DNA of 64,000 nt from Accumulibacter sp003538495 (GCF_029255145.1 NZ_JAPUVQ010000148.1:62001-126000); one strand, 5' to 3'. Positions 8,557-17,026 are shown, numbered from the stretch's first letter. Translations and numbers: made by a program. Notes: generated from the sequence alone by a model not told the origin.

Positions 8557-9289
8557 GATCAGTGTTCTCGGCTTGCTGATCGGCTTCGTGGCGATCGTCG
8601 GCGGACAGCTTCTCGAGGGCGGGCACCTCGGGTCGCTGTCGCAGCCGACGGCGCTGCTGATTGTCGTCGGCGGCACGCTTGGCGCGGTCATGTTGCAGAG
8701 TCCGTATGCCACTTTCGTGCGCGGCATCCGGATGGCGAGATGGATCTGGCGGCCGCCGGTGGTCGATTCGCTGCAATTGATCCAGCAGGTCTCCGGCTGG
8801 AGCCAGGTGTCGCGGCGCGAGGGGCTGCTGGCGCTCGACGGGGTGGTCAACGAGCTCAAGGATGATTTCATTCGCAGGGGGCTGCAACTGTTGGTCGACG
8901 GCGCCGAACCCGAGCGGCTGCGGGAGGTGCTCGAGGTCGAGATCAACACTTTCGACCAGGAAATGAAGCTGTCGGCAAGAATCTGGGAGGCCGCCGGCGG
9001 TTACTCGCCGACCATCGGAATCCTGGGCGCGGTGATGGGCTTGATCCAGGTGATGGAGAATCTTTCCGATCCGTCCAAACTGGGTGCCGGCATCGCGGTG
9101 GCGTTCGTCGCCACCATCTACGGTGTCGGACTCGCCAACCTGGTCTACCTGCCGATGGCCAACAAACTGAAGGCGCACATCAATCGCCTGGTCGTGCAGC
9201 GTGAAATGATCGTCGATGGGCTGGTCGGAATTGCCAATGGCGACAACCCGCGCATCATTGAGAGCCGCCTCCAGGGCTATATCTTCTGA
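8549..9289 (+). CDS. motC: Flagellar motor stator protein MotC (MotA family)
   Basis: This is the ion-channel A subunit of a flagellar stator. The chosen ATG overlaps the fliA stop and gives 246 aa beginning MDRISVLGLLIGFVAIVGG. Two N-terminal membrane helices, a cytoplasmic charged loop, and two C-terminal helices (the third holds YSPTIGILGAVMGLIQVM) fit the MotA/TolQ/ExbB fold. The length and the close pairing with a MotD-like partner after fliA resemble the MotCD (second stator) set of Pseudomonas, not MotAB. It forms a channel with the next gene product. Confidence 0.93.
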   Translation: MDRISVLGLLIGFVAIVGGQLLEGGHLGSLSQPTALLIVVGGTLGAVMLQSPYATFVRGIRMARWIWRPPVVDSLQLIQQVSGWSQVSRREGLLALDGVVNELKDDFIRRGLQLLVDGAEPERLREVLEVEINTFDQEMKLSARIWEAAGGYSPTIGILGAVMGLIQVMENLSDPSKLGAGIAVAFVATIYGVGLANLVYLPMANKLKAHINRLVVQREMIVDGLVGIANGDNPRIIESRLQGYIF

Positions 9290-9291
9290 CC

Positions 9292-10116
9292 ATGGCCCGT
9301 CGAAGGCGCGAAGACGAGCATGACAATCACGAACGCTGGCTGGTGTCGTACGCCGATTTCATAACGCTGCTGTTTGCCTTCTTTGTCGTGATGTACGCGC
9401 TGTCGTCGGTCAATGAGGGCAAGTATCGGATTCTCAGCGATTCCATGGTCAGCGCTTTTCGCAATGTTCCGGTCAACAGTGCTGGCCAGCTGCCGCTGGT
9501 GATGCCGACGCCGGTACCGGTACCGGTGGAAAAGCCCAGCCTGGCGAGCAGGACGCAGGAGCCGGTCCGGCAGAAACAGCGCGAAAAAATGCGCAACGTC
9601 GCCAAGGATATTCTTGCGGTGATGGCGCCGCTGGTCGAGCAGGGAAAGGTGCGCGTCCTCGAAACCAGTCGCGGCGTGACCATCGAGATCAACGACAGTA
9701 TCCTGTTTTCGCCTGGCCAGGCGCTCCTTCAGCCGCAGCTGGCGAAAGCCATGCAGTCGGTCGCCGAGGTGCTGGTTGCCGCCGATTTTCCGATCACCAT
9801 CGAGGGTCATACCGACGACGTTCCGATCAGCAACCCGCAGTTCCCCTCGAACTGGGAGTTGTCAGCCGTGCGTGCGACCACCGTCTTGCGCTTGTTCGCC
9901 GCTGCTGGAATCGCCCCGCGGCGCCTGACCGCGATTGGCTACGCCGATACCCGCCCGGTGGAGCCGAATGTGCTGGCCGACGGAAGGGCGCGGAATCGTC
10001 GGGTGTCGATCCTGATCGACTCGGAAATCCCCGAAACGGGAACCGAAGTCAATCTGCAGGGGCAGGCCGTGGAGCCCGGCGAAGCGCCCCCGGCGGCGCC
10101 GCTGCCCGCCCGCTAG
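9292..10116 (+). CDS. motD: Flagellar motor stator protein MotD (MotB family)
   Basis: This is the peptidoglycan-anchored B subunit of the stator. The 274-aa protein has a basic N terminus and one membrane helix starting WLVSYADFITLLFAFFVVMY, which contains the ion-binding Asp of MotB proteins. A periplasmic plug/linker follows, then an OmpA-like domain with the peptidoglycan-binding segment EGHTDDVPI near residue 175. The C terminus is Pro/Ala-rich. It lies 2 nt after motC and is the last gene of this operon, facing flgN. Confidence 0.95.
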   Translation: MARRRREDEHDNHERWLVSYADFITLLFAFFVVMYALSSVNEGKYRILSDSMVSAFRNVPVNSAGQLPLVMPTPVPVPVEKPSLASRTQEPVRQKQREKMRNVAKDILAVMAPLVEQGKVRVLETSRGVTIEINDSILFSPGQALLQPQLAKAMQSVAEVLVAADFPITIEGHTDDVPISNPQFPSNWELSAVRATTVLRLFAAAGIAPRRLTAIGYADTRPVEPNVLADGRARNRRVSILIDSEIPETGTEVNLQGQAVEPGEAPPAAPLPAR

Positions 10117-10126
10117 CGGGGCGGGC
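10104..10126. terminator. GC-rich inverted repeat between convergent motD and flgN
   Basis: GCCCGCC (10104-10110) pairs with GGCGGGC (10120-10126) across the motD stop codon. It lies exactly between two convergent operons and could stop transcription from both sides. No T-run follows on either strand, so factor-independent termination is unproven. Confidence 0.35.
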
Positions 10127-10128
10127 GG

Positions 10129-10608
10129 CTACGCGCTGTCGCTGATGCGGCCGCAGCCGACTGGCGTACTTTGGCCGTCCGGGCCGTATAGACTGGCTGA
10201 GGTGTTGCTGCTCAGGAGGATTTCGAGGGCCTGCGCGTTGCTTTGCATACGCACCTGGATCAGTTCGCCATTCACTCGATTGAGTTCGCGCGCCTGGTTG
10301 GCGAGGGTCAGCAGCGACGCCCAGGCGGTGCGCGCACGCGTTTCGCCAGGGTAGGCGTCAAACCAGGCGAGCACTCCGGCGCGGTCGCTGGCCAGACCGC
10401 TGGCGGCCAGCAAACGAGTGCGTCGCGAGGCGAGAGCTGCGAGTTCAGCGGCCAGCCCGTTTTTCTGCCCTACCAGTTCTAGCAGGCCATCGACTTCGCC
10501 TGCGATCAGCATCCGCTGCTCACTCTCGAGCAGCGCAATGAAAGTCCCTAGCGCTGCGACTTCGGAGTTGACGGTCGGCAGGAAGTCGCTGCTGGTGGTG
10601 GCCATCAT
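10129..10608 (-). CDS. flgN: Flagellar export chaperone FlgN
   Basis: FlgN binds the hook-filament junction proteins FlgK and FlgL in the cytoplasm and delivers them to the export gate. The 159-aa product is almost entirely helical, with heptad-like Leu/Ala patterns and the family-typical stretch LLESEQRMLIAGEVDGLLELVGQ near residues 25-48. Similarity in this family is weak, but position directly after flgM supports the call. Two ATG codons stand in tandem at the start; the outer one is used here. Confidence 0.85.
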   Translation of the reverse strand: MMATTSSDFLPTVNSEVAALGTFIALLESEQRMLIAGEVDGLLELVGQKNGLAAELAALASRRTRLLAASGLASDRAGVLAWFDAYPGETRARTAWASLLTLANQARELNRVNGELIQVRMQSNAQALEILLSSNTSASLYGPDGQSTPVGCGRISDSA

Positions 10609-10628
10609 GCGCCCCCTCAGGCCGGCCC

Positions 10629-10919
10629 TCAGGCCTTCGGTTGCGAAGCGATGAGTTCGCTGGCCGAGGCAATCAGGCGTTCGGCAATGGTGTCCGCGTT
10701 GATCGTGAATCGACCTTCGGCGATGGCCTGCGTGATCTCGGAAACCCGGGTCGCGTCAAACGCCGGCGTTTCCCCAGAAGACTGCAGTTGTCCGGCCAAT
10801 TCACTCAGATGAACTTCTGTGGCGGGGCTGGGTAGCGGGGCGCTGGCGCTGGCACGACTACGCGGCTCGTTACTGCCGCTGACCGCGCCGCCAGTGGGGG
10901 TTGTGCTGTCGATTTTCAC
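10629..10919 (-). CDS. flgM: Anti-sigma-28 factor FlgM
   Basis: FlgM binds FliA and blocks late flagellar transcription until the hook is complete, when it is secreted. The 96-aa product begins at GTG (KIDSTT...) with AAGGAA 8 nt upstream. It has a disordered Ser/Pro/Ala-rich N-terminal half and a C-terminal helical half (VSEITQAIAEGRFTINADTIAERLI) that matches the sigma-binding part of FlgM. It is preceded by a strong sigma-28 promoter and followed by flgN after 20 nt, the classic autoregulated flgMN pair. Confidence 0.93.
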   Translation of the reverse strand: MKIDSTTPTGGAVSGSNEPRSRASASAPLPSPATEVHLSELAGQLQSSGETPAFDATRVSEITQAIAEGRFTINADTIAERLIASASELIASQPKA

Positions 10920-10953
10920 GGTGGTGTTCCTTGAACGGTTGTTCTCACCTCAA

Positions 10954-10980
10954 CTATCGGCGAAAAACGGCAAGACTTTA
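10954..10980 (-). promoter_or_regulatory. Sigma-28 (FliA) promoter of flgMN
   Basis: Read on the minus strand, TAAAGTCT (10980-10973), an 11-nt spacer and GCCGATAG (10961-10954) match the enterobacterial sigma-28 consensus TAAAGTTT-N11-GCCGATAA at 14 of 16 positions with exact spacing. It lies 35 nt before the flgM GTG, placing flgMN under the sigma factor that FlgM inhibits. Confidence 0.85.
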
Positions 10981-11010
10981 ACATTTTTTGTGCAGGACGC
11001 CGGTGATCGA

Positions 11011-11715
11011 TCAATACGCCACCTCGACAATGCCACCGAGGCGCGCGACGCCGCTGACCACCTGTCCGGACGACGTTCTGACCTGCGCAACCTGTCCGTC
11101 GGTGGCATTGTTAAGTGCTTTGCCCTCGTTGCTGACGGTAAAACCGGCCCCACTGGAAAGCAACTTGACGCTTTGTCCCTGCTGCACAGCCCACGGGGCG
11201 GTCAGCAAGTCGCTGCGCAGCGGCTGACCGGCGGCGACGCCGTTTCTGACCGTCATGCCGATCGCCTGCGCCGGGTCGGTCACGATGCTTGTCGGGAGCG
11301 TGCCAAGATCGCCACTTTGCGTGATCACGTCGGCGGCGCTGACAACCTGGCCCGGACTCAGCTGCCGCGCGGTAACCAGGTAGTTGCCGGCGACCCTGAT
11401 CTGCACCGGCACATACACTGTCCAGACCGTGGGGGCGAGGCAGCGTACGCCGACCGTCGTTCGTCCCCAGAGTCGGCTTCCCTGCGGCAGGAACGGCTCG
11501 AAAGCGCTGCACGGTGTCGCCTGTGCTTGCTGGTCGAGACGACCGATGATGTAGCTCGCCTTTCCTGGCAAGCCCTGCGTCTGGATGCGCAGGTATTGAT
11601 CGAGTGCAGCGGACAGCGAAGCCTGGGCGAACGCGCTCGCGCTGACAGCCGCGAGGAAAACGGCGAGCAGATACAGCAGCAGGTCACGGGGTTTGCCGAC
11701 GAGAGGAATGCACAT
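11011..11715 (-). CDS. flgA: Flagellar P-ring assembly chaperone FlgA
   Basis: FlgA is a periplasmic chaperone needed for FlgI to form the P ring. The chosen ATG gives 234 aa starting MCIPLVGKPRDLLLYLLAVF, a plausible Sec signal peptide ending near SASAFA. The frame stays open further upstream to 11859, but that extension has no family-like sequence. The C-terminal half holds the conserved SAF-like part (LSPGQVVSAADV, AIGMTVRNGVAAGQPL). It is divergent from flgB and upstream of flgM; the flgM sigma-28 promoter lies between the two. Confidence 0.93.
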   Translation of the reverse strand: MCIPLVGKPRDLLLYLLAVFLAAVSASAFAQASLSAALDQYLRIQTQGLPGKASYIIGRLDQQAQATPCSAFEPFLPQGSRLWGRTTVGVRCLAPTVWTVYVPVQIRVAGNYLVTARQLSPGQVVSAADVITQSGDLGTLPTSIVTDPAQAIGMTVRNGVAAGQPLRSDLLTAPWAVQQGQSVKLLSSGAGFTVSNEGKALNNATDGQVAQVRTSSGQVVSGVARLGGIVEVAY

Positions 11716-11791
11716 GCTGCCATTCTGCCTGATTTTGCCGCCTGGGCGAAGCGGCCCCGGCAGGCCCGGGCCGGCGACGCGGCCGGCAATA

Positions 11792-11811
11792 TTTGCCGGA
11801 GAACCGGCAAA
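11792..11811. repeat. Perfect 8-bp palindromic arms in the flgA-flgB divergent region
   Basis: TTTGCCGG (11792-11799) and CCGGCAAA (11804-11811) are perfect inverted arms around AGAA. The element lies between the flgA start and the sigma-54-like promoter of flgB. It could be a hairpin in the flgA leader or an operator; nothing in the sequence decides between them. Confidence 0.6.
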
Positions 11812-11873
11812 AGCGGGTCTCGCAGTCAACTCCCGCGCCCGCCGATCGATTCGCGGCAACGCTGGCTTGAAGG

Positions 11874-11890
11874 TGGTACGTCTCTTGCTT
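11874..11890 (+). promoter_or_regulatory. Sigma-54 promoter of the flgBCDEFGHIJ operon
   Basis: TGGTACG-TCTC-TTGCTT matches the sigma-54 consensus (TGGCACG-N4-TTGCA/T) with one mismatch in the -24 half and exact GG-N10-GC spacing. It predicts transcription from about 11901, 30 nt before the flgB GTG. The nearby FlrC-type activator (35502-36884) is the likely enhancer-binding protein. Confidence 0.8.
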
Positions 11891-11930
11891 CGAGAGGCTG
11901 TACATCAGCACGCTCTAACATGAGGCCACC

Positions 11931-12335
11931 GTGATCAGCAAGATTCAGAATGCGCTTCTTTTCCAGCACCAGGCTCTGAGTTTGCGCGCCAATCGGCAAC
12001 AGGTGCTGGCCGGGAATATCGCCAACGCCGATACGCCGCACTACCAGGCGAGGGACTTCGACTTCAGCGCGGCCCTGCAGAATGCCGTTAGCGGCCGCAG
12101 CGGTGGCAGTCTTCAACTGGCCACGACTTCTCCGCGCCATACACCAGGGGCGGCTGGTACGTCACCGGTGACCCTGATGTATCGCCAGCCGACGCAAGCA
12201 AGCGCCGACGGCAACACGGTGGATATGGACGTCGAACGTGCTCAGTTCGCGGAAAACGCGTTCTTCTATGAGGCCGGGCTGACTTTCCTCTCGGGCCGGA
12301 TCAGAACGCTCCAGACGGCCATCCAGGGACAATAA
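11931..12335 (+). CDS. flgB: Flagellar proximal rod protein FlgB
   Basis: FlgB forms part of the proximal rod next to the MS ring and FliE. The 134-aa product starts at GTG; no ATG fits. It carries the rod/hook N-terminal motif LAGNIANADTPHYQARDFDF and a C-terminal helix rich in Asn/Phe typical of the family. It is the first gene of the large rod-hook operon behind a sigma-54 element, and flgC follows after 2 nt. Confidence 0.96.
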   Translation: MISKIQNALLFQHQALSLRANRQQVLAGNIANADTPHYQARDFDFSAALQNAVSGRSGGSLQLATTSPRHTPGAAGTSPVTLMYRQPTQASADGNTVDMDVERAQFAENAFFYEAGLTFLSGRIRTLQTAIQGQ

Positions 12336-12337
12336 GC

Positions 12338-12742
12338 ATGAGCCTCTCCAGTGTCTTCCAGGTGGCCGGTAGCGCGATGACCGCGCAGGCGATGCGCCTC
12401 AACGCTGTCGCCAGCAACCTGGCCAACGCCGATAGCGTGATCAGCTCCGATGGCAAGCCTTACCGCGCGAAACAGGTGGTGTTCGCCGCCACGGCGATGG
12501 GCAGTCCAGCGGCGCAGGGGGTACGGGTGGTGCAGGTGGTCGAGGACAGCAGTCCGGGTCGCCTGGTCTATGACCCGCGCAATCCGGCAGCGGACGAGCA
12601 AGGCTACGTGACCATGCCTAACGTCAGCGTGGTCGATGAAATGACCAACATGATTTCGGCTTCGCGGGCCTACCAGACCAACGCCGAAGTGATGAACACC
12701 GCCAAGCAGTTGCTGCTCAAGACGCTGGCACTTGGCCAGTAG
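12338..12742 (+). CDS. flgC: Flagellar proximal rod protein FlgC
   Basis: FlgC is a proximal rod subunit. The 134-aa product has the N-terminal family motif AVASNLANADSV (with SSDGKPYRAKQVVF following). Its C-terminal motif VVDEMTNMISASRAYQTNAEVM forms the D0 coiled coil of the rod. Length and sequence are ordinary for FlgC. It sits between flgB and flgD; after it comes an A-rich stretch (eight A) and AGGAGA before flgD. Confidence 0.97.
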   Translation: MSLSSVFQVAGSAMTAQAMRLNAVASNLANADSVISSDGKPYRAKQVVFAATAMGSPAAQGVRVVQVVEDSSPGRLVYDPRNPAADEQGYVTMPNVSVVDEMTNMISASRAYQTNAEVMNTAKQLLLKTLALGQ

Positions 12743-12765
12743 GAAAAAAAATTTAGGAGAATCTG

Positions 12766-13458
12766 ATGGCCGCCGTACAAGCAAGCAGCGCTAGCAGCGC
12801 AAACAGCGACATCCTGGCTTCGCTCAACGCGAAGTCCAGGTCGGGGACAAACGACCTGGTGTCGACCAGTGAGGAAGTACAGAATCGTTTTCTCAAGCTG
12901 CTGGTCACGCAGCTCAAGAATCAGGATCCGCTCAATCCACTCGACAACGCCGCGGTAACCACCCAGATTTCGCAAATCAACACGGTAACCGGAATCGAAA
13001 GGCTGAACACGACGCTGGCGACCTTGCTGAGCACCTATAACGATGGTCAGGCGGTGCAAGCTGCCGCCTTGATCGGCAAGAGCGTTCTGGTCGGCGGTTC
13101 CGGGCTGGTTCTGGCCAATGGCCAGGCCAGCGCCGGGGTCAGCCTCGCCGAGCCTGCAGACAATCTGACGCTGACCATCCTTGGCGGCGGCGGTGGCGTG
13201 GTGCAATCGCAAACGCTTGGCGCGCGCGATGCCGGCAGCTTCGCTTTCACTTGGGACGGCAAGACCGATGCCGGCGCCGACGCGCCGCCGGGTACCTACA
13301 GCTTCAAGGTCGACGCCGTTCGCGGTGGTGAAAAGGTGGCGGCAGAAGCCTTGCAGATTGGCACGGTTTCTGCTTTGGTCAGGGACAAGGGCGGTTTCCA
13401 ACTCGACCTCGGCGGTCTGGGACGGGTGGATTTCAGCAAGGTTCGGCAGATTCTCTAG
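12766..13458 (+). CDS. flgD: Flagellar hook-capping scaffold FlgD
   Basis: FlgD caps the growing hook so that FlgE can polymerise, and is discarded later. The 230-aa product has the conserved N-terminal stretch RFLKLLVTQLKNQDPLNPLD (near residues 43-62) and QISQINTVTGIERLN. A C-terminal Ig/tudor-like region follows (GSFAFTWDGKTDAGADAPPG), where the FLGD-type FnIII fold lies. AGGAGA precedes the ATG. Its position between flgC and flgE is canonical. Confidence 0.96.
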   Translation: MAAVQASSASSANSDILASLNAKSRSGTNDLVSTSEEVQNRFLKLLVTQLKNQDPLNPLDNAAVTTQISQINTVTGIERLNTTLATLLSTYNDGQAVQAAALIGKSVLVGGSGLVLANGQASAGVSLAEPADNLTLTILGGGGGVVQSQTLGARDAGSFAFTWDGKTDAGADAPPGTYSFKVDAVRGGEKVAAEALQIGTVSALVRDKGGFQLDLGGLGRVDFSKVRQIL

Positions 13459-13472
13459 AGCAGGGGGCAACA

Positions 13473-14729
13473 ATGAGTTTCCAACAGGGTTTGAGTGGTC
13501 TCGACGCGGCGTCTTCGGCGCTGGACGTGATCGGCAATAATGTGGCCAACTCGAGTACCGTCGGTTTCAAGGGTGCCACTGCGCATTTCGCGGATCTCTA
13601 CGCGGCGTCGCTGGGTCTGGTGGGCGCTTCGCAGGTCGGCATTGGGGTCACCGTTTCGGCGATTCAGCAGCAGTTCACCCAGGGCAATCTGACGACCACG
13701 AACAATCCGCTTGATCTGGCGATCAATGGCGGCGGTTTTTTTCGCATGAGTCAGGGCGGGGCGATAAGTTACACGCGCAACGGCCAGTTTCACATTGACA
13801 ATCAGGGCTATATCATCAATGACCAGACGCTGCGCCTGACCGGCTATCCGGTCACTGCGAGTGGTCAGATAGCGCCCTCCAATCCGGTGGAGTTGCAACT
13901 GACCGCCAGCCAGATTCCCCCGCGTGCCACCAGCGACCCACTGTCGGGAGACATTGCCGCGGTGATCAATCTTGATTCGCGCGACACCGTTCCCGCCTTG
14001 TCACCGTTCAATCCGGCCAATCCGGAAACGTACAACTTCTCGACCGCACTGACCGTCTTCGACACCCTCGGGGTGGTGCACAACCTGAGCACCTTCTACG
14101 TTCTCAACGCGCCGAGCGCGCCCGCCGGCGGCGAGTGGACGCTCTACGCGACGCTCGACGGCGCTGATCCGCTAACGCCGGGGCCGGTCGGGAATCTGGC
14201 CTTCGATACTTCGGGTGCCTTGAATCCGGCGTCGGCCTTGCAGACACTGCCATCGTGGACCCTGAGCAGCGGTGCCGTCTCACCGTGGTCGCCGGGGACT
14301 ATGGATTTCACCGGCACCACTCAGTACGGCAGCGAATCGAACGTCGACAGCCTGACCCAGGGCGGCTTTGCCTCGGGCAGTCTGGTGAGTGTCGGCGTCG
14401 GCATCGATGGCGTGGTGCAGGGGCGCTACAGCAATGGCCAGACGCGAAACATGGGGCAGGTGGTGCTGGCCACCTTCACCGACCCGAACGGACTGCTGAA
14501 TCTGGGCAACAATCAGTGGCGCTCGACGTCGCTGTCGGGACCCGAGTTGATCGGAACGCCGGCATCCGGAAGTCGCGGGGTCGTCCAGTCTGCCGCCGTC
14601 GAGGATTCGAACGTCGACCTGACCAATGAGCTGGTGGCGATGATCACTGCCCAGCGTAATTACCAGGCCAACGCACAAACGATCAAGACCCAGGATCAGA
14701 TCATGCAGACCTTGGTCAACCTGCGCTAA
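13473..14729 (+). CDS. flgE: Flagellar hook protein FlgE
   Basis: FlgE polymerises into the hook, the universal joint of the flagellum. At 418 aa it has the N-terminal D0 motif SALDVIGNNVANSSTVGFK, the D1/D2 beta-rich middle, and the C-terminal coiled-coil motif ELVAMITAQRNYQANAQTIK. It ends DQIMQTLVNLR, as expected. Length is within the usual range (about 400-430 aa). Hook length would be measured by FliK (27659-28741). Confidence 0.97.
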   Translation: MSFQQGLSGLDAASSALDVIGNNVANSSTVGFKGATAHFADLYAASLGLVGASQVGIGVTVSAIQQQFTQGNLTTTNNPLDLAINGGGFFRMSQGGAISYTRNGQFHIDNQGYIINDQTLRLTGYPVTASGQIAPSNPVELQLTASQIPPRATSDPLSGDIAAVINLDSRDTVPALSPFNPANPETYNFSTALTVFDTLGVVHNLSTFYVLNAPSAPAGGEWTLYATLDGADPLTPGPVGNLAFDTSGALNPASALQTLPSWTLSSGAVSPWSPGTMDFTGTTQYGSESNVDSLTQGGFASGSLVSVGVGIDGVVQGRYSNGQTRNMGQVVLATFTDPNGLLNLGNNQWRSTSLSGPELIGTPASGSRGVVQSAAVEDSNVDLTNELVAMITAQRNYQANAQTIKTQDQIMQTLVNLR

Positions 14730-14763
14730 TGGCTGACCTGGACAGCTTGGCTGCGGACGGACC

Positions 14764-15513
14764 ATGGACCGGCTGATTTATACGGCGATGAGCGGGGCCA
14801 AGCAGGTTTTCCTGCAACAAGCCGGCGTCGCCCAGAACCTGGCCAATGCGACGACCACCGGCTATCGCGCGATGGAGCATCGATTCCGTGCCGTGCCGGT
14901 ACTTGGCGAGGGGGCGCCGACGCGCGCTTTCGCCGCCGACGCCTCGGTGGCCAATGTCTTCGATCAGGGGCCGGTGACAGTCACCGGTCGGCCGCTCGAC
15001 GTCGCGGTCCAGGGTACTGGCTGGATTGCCGTGCAGGGCGGTGACGGGCGCGAGGCCTATACCCGCTCCGGCAATCTCAGAACCGACGCCAATGGTGTGC
15101 TGCAGACCAGCGGCGGCTTGAACGTGCTGGGCGAGGGGGGGCCAATCGCGCTGCCGCCTGACAACAACATCGCCATTGGCGCCGACGGGACGGTATCGAG
15201 CATCCCGCGCGTCGGCGCCGGGGCGATCAACAACGCCAACGTGGTCGGCCGGATCAAGCTCGTCAATCCGCCGGAGAGCGAAATGGTACGCAGTGACGAT
15301 GGGCTGTTTCGCACTCAGAACGGTCTGCCGGCTCTGGCCGACGAGAATGTCAAGCTGACGCCGGAAGCGCTCGAGGGGAGTAATGCGAATCCGGTCGACG
15401 CGATGGTGCGGATGATCAGCCTGGCGCGCCAGTTCGAAATGCAGATCAAGATGCTGCAGACCGCCGACGCCAATGCGCGTACGGCCACGCAGCTGCTGAC
15501 GATGAACCGTTGA
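14764..15513 (+). CDS. flgF: Flagellar proximal rod protein FlgF
   Basis: FlgF joins the proximal rod to the distal rod. The 249-aa product begins MDRLIYTAMSGAKQVFLQQA with the rod motif QNLANATTTGYRAMEHRF. It carries the DVAVQGTGWIAVQGGDG segment of the FlgF/FlgG core, and ends with a C-terminal helix (SLARQFEMQIKMLQTADANA). It shares the fold of flgG next to it. The 34-nt gap from flgE shows no promoter. Confidence 0.96.
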   Translation: MDRLIYTAMSGAKQVFLQQAGVAQNLANATTTGYRAMEHRFRAVPVLGEGAPTRAFAADASVANVFDQGPVTVTGRPLDVAVQGTGWIAVQGGDGREAYTRSGNLRTDANGVLQTSGGLNVLGEGGPIALPPDNNIAIGADGTVSSIPRVGAGAINNANVVGRIKLVNPPESEMVRSDDGLFRTQNGLPALADENVKLTPEALEGSNANPVDAMVRMISLARQFEMQIKMLQTADANARTATQLLTMNR

Positions 15514-15528
15514 TAGGATGAATGCCGA

Positions 15529-16311
15529 ATGATGCGCTCGCTGTGGACCGCCAGTACCGGCCTCAACGCCCAACAGGTGCAGATCGACATCATCGCCAAC
15601 AATCTGGCGAACGTCAGCACCAATGGCTTCAAGCAGGCGCGCGGGATCTTTGCCGACCTGCTCTACCAGACCCTGCGGCAGCCCGGGGCGCAGTCGTCGC
15701 AAACCACGCAGGTCCCCGATGGGCTGCAGATCGGCCTGGGTGTGACGCCGGTCTCGACCGGCCGAATTTTCACGCAGGGGTCCCTGCAACAGACCGGCAA
15801 CGCGCTCGACATGGCGATCGACGGCGCGGGTTTCTTCCAGGTCCTGCTGCCCGACGGGACCACGGCCTATACCCGCGACGGATCGTTTCAGAAGGACAAC
15901 CAGGGGCAGATGGTGACCACCAGCGGCTATCCCCTGCAGCCGGCGATCACCATTCCCCAGAATGCGCTGACGGTGACTGTCGGCACCGACGGGGTGGTCA
16001 GCATCACCCAGCCGGGGACCACGGCGACGGTGCAGATCGGCACCATCCAAGTCGCCACGTTCATCAACAACGGCGGTCTGCAGGCGGTTGGCGACAATCT
16101 CTTCCTGGAAACGGCGTCGAGCGGTACGCCTACCCCCAATACGCCGGGGACGAATGGTTCCGGGCTGGTCATCCAGAACTACGTCGAGGCGTCCAACGTC
16201 AATGTGGCGCAGGAACTGGTGAACATGATCCAGACGCAACGTGCCTACGAACTGAACTCCAAGGTGGTGTCGACCTCAGACCAGATGTTGGCACGCCTGA
16301 CCCAGTTGTAG
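15529..16311 (+). CDS. flgG: Flagellar distal rod protein FlgG
   Basis: FlgG makes the distal rod that crosses the P and L rings. The product has the family length of 260 aa. MRSLWTASTGLNAQQVQID and NNLANVSTNGFKQARGIF are at the N terminus; the TQGSLQQTGNALDMAIDGAG segment, absent from the hook protein, marks it as FlgG. The C-terminal motif ELVNMIQTQRAYELNSKVV is intact. It starts 15 nt after flgF, with two ATG codons separated by a short spacer. Confidence 0.97.
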   Translation: MMRSLWTASTGLNAQQVQIDIIANNLANVSTNGFKQARGIFADLLYQTLRQPGAQSSQTTQVPDGLQIGLGVTPVSTGRIFTQGSLQQTGNALDMAIDGAGFFQVLLPDGTTAYTRDGSFQKDNQGQMVTTSGYPLQPAITIPQNALTVTVGTDGVVSITQPGTTATVQIGTIQVATFINNGGLQAVGDNLFLETASSGTPTPNTPGTNGSGLVIQNYVEASNVNVAQELVNMIQTQRAYELNSKVVSTSDQMLARLTQL

Positions 16312-16321
16312 GAGGCTGACC

Positions 16322-17014
16322 ATGAGCATACGCAGGCCCGTCAACAAGTCCCTGCTGGCGATTCCCGTGCTGCTCCTGGTCGGCGGCTGCACGACCGTGC
16401 CGCCGACCAACATCCATCAGCCGATGACCGCGCGTCCGCAGCAGCGGAGCGACGCGCTCGCTGCCAATCTCGCGGCCACCGGCAGCATTTATCAGGCTGG
16501 CGCATCGCGAACGCTGTTCGAAGACCGACGCGCCCGCTACGTCGGCGACACGATCACCGTATCGATCACCGAGAACACCACCGCGGCGACCAAGTCCAAT
16601 ACCAACGTTTCCAAGACCGGCAGCATCAGCGCCTCCGCCGGGCCGTTCGTCGGTTCGCCGGCAAACTGGTTTAGGCCGGCCGAATTGAACGCCAGCAGCA
16701 GCAACGTCGCTGCCGGCAAGGGCGATGCCGCCGCCAACAACGTGTTCACCGGCTTCATTACGGTGACCGTGATCGAGGTGCTGCCAAACGGCAATCTGCT
16801 GGTCTCCGGCGAGAAGCAGGTGGCGATCGGTCACGGACAGGAGTACATCCGTCTTTCCGGAATCGTCAATCCGTATTTCGTCAATGCCGCCAATACCATT
16901 CCCTCATCGCAGATTGCCGATGCACGAATCGAGTACAAGGAAAGCGGTACCATCAGCGAGGCGCAAGTTATGGGCTGGCTGGCACGATTCTTCCTGACGG
17001 TCCTGCCATTCTGA
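16322..17014 (+). CDS. flgH: Flagellar L-ring lipoprotein FlgH
   Basis: FlgH is the outer-membrane lipoprotein that forms the L ring bushing around the rod. The 230-aa precursor has an N-terminal signal with lipobox LVGGC, lipidated at Cys23. The conserved core follows: SLFEDRRA-type text (ALFEDRRARYVGDTITV appears here as TLFEDRRARYVGDTITV) and GEKQVAIGHGQEYIRLSG near the C terminus. AGGAGG lies before the ATG. Its partner flgI follows after 12 nt. Confidence 0.97.
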   Translation: MSIRRPVNKSLLAIPVLLLVGGCTTVPPTNIHQPMTARPQQRSDALAANLAATGSIYQAGASRTLFEDRRARYVGDTITVSITENTTAATKSNTNVSKTGSISASAGPFVGSPANWFRPAELNASSSNVAAGKGDAAANNVFTGFITVTVIEVLPNGNLLVSGEKQVAIGHGQEYIRLSGIVNPYFVNAANTIPSSQIADARIEYKESGTISEAQVMGWLARFFLTVLPF

Positions 17015-17026
17015 GGAGAGCATGAA

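Noticed and set aside
14716..16239. Minus-strand frame of 507 codons opposite flgF and flgG
   Set aside because: Both plus-strand genes carry intact rod-protein motifs; the antisense product has the composition of a GC-rich shadow frame.
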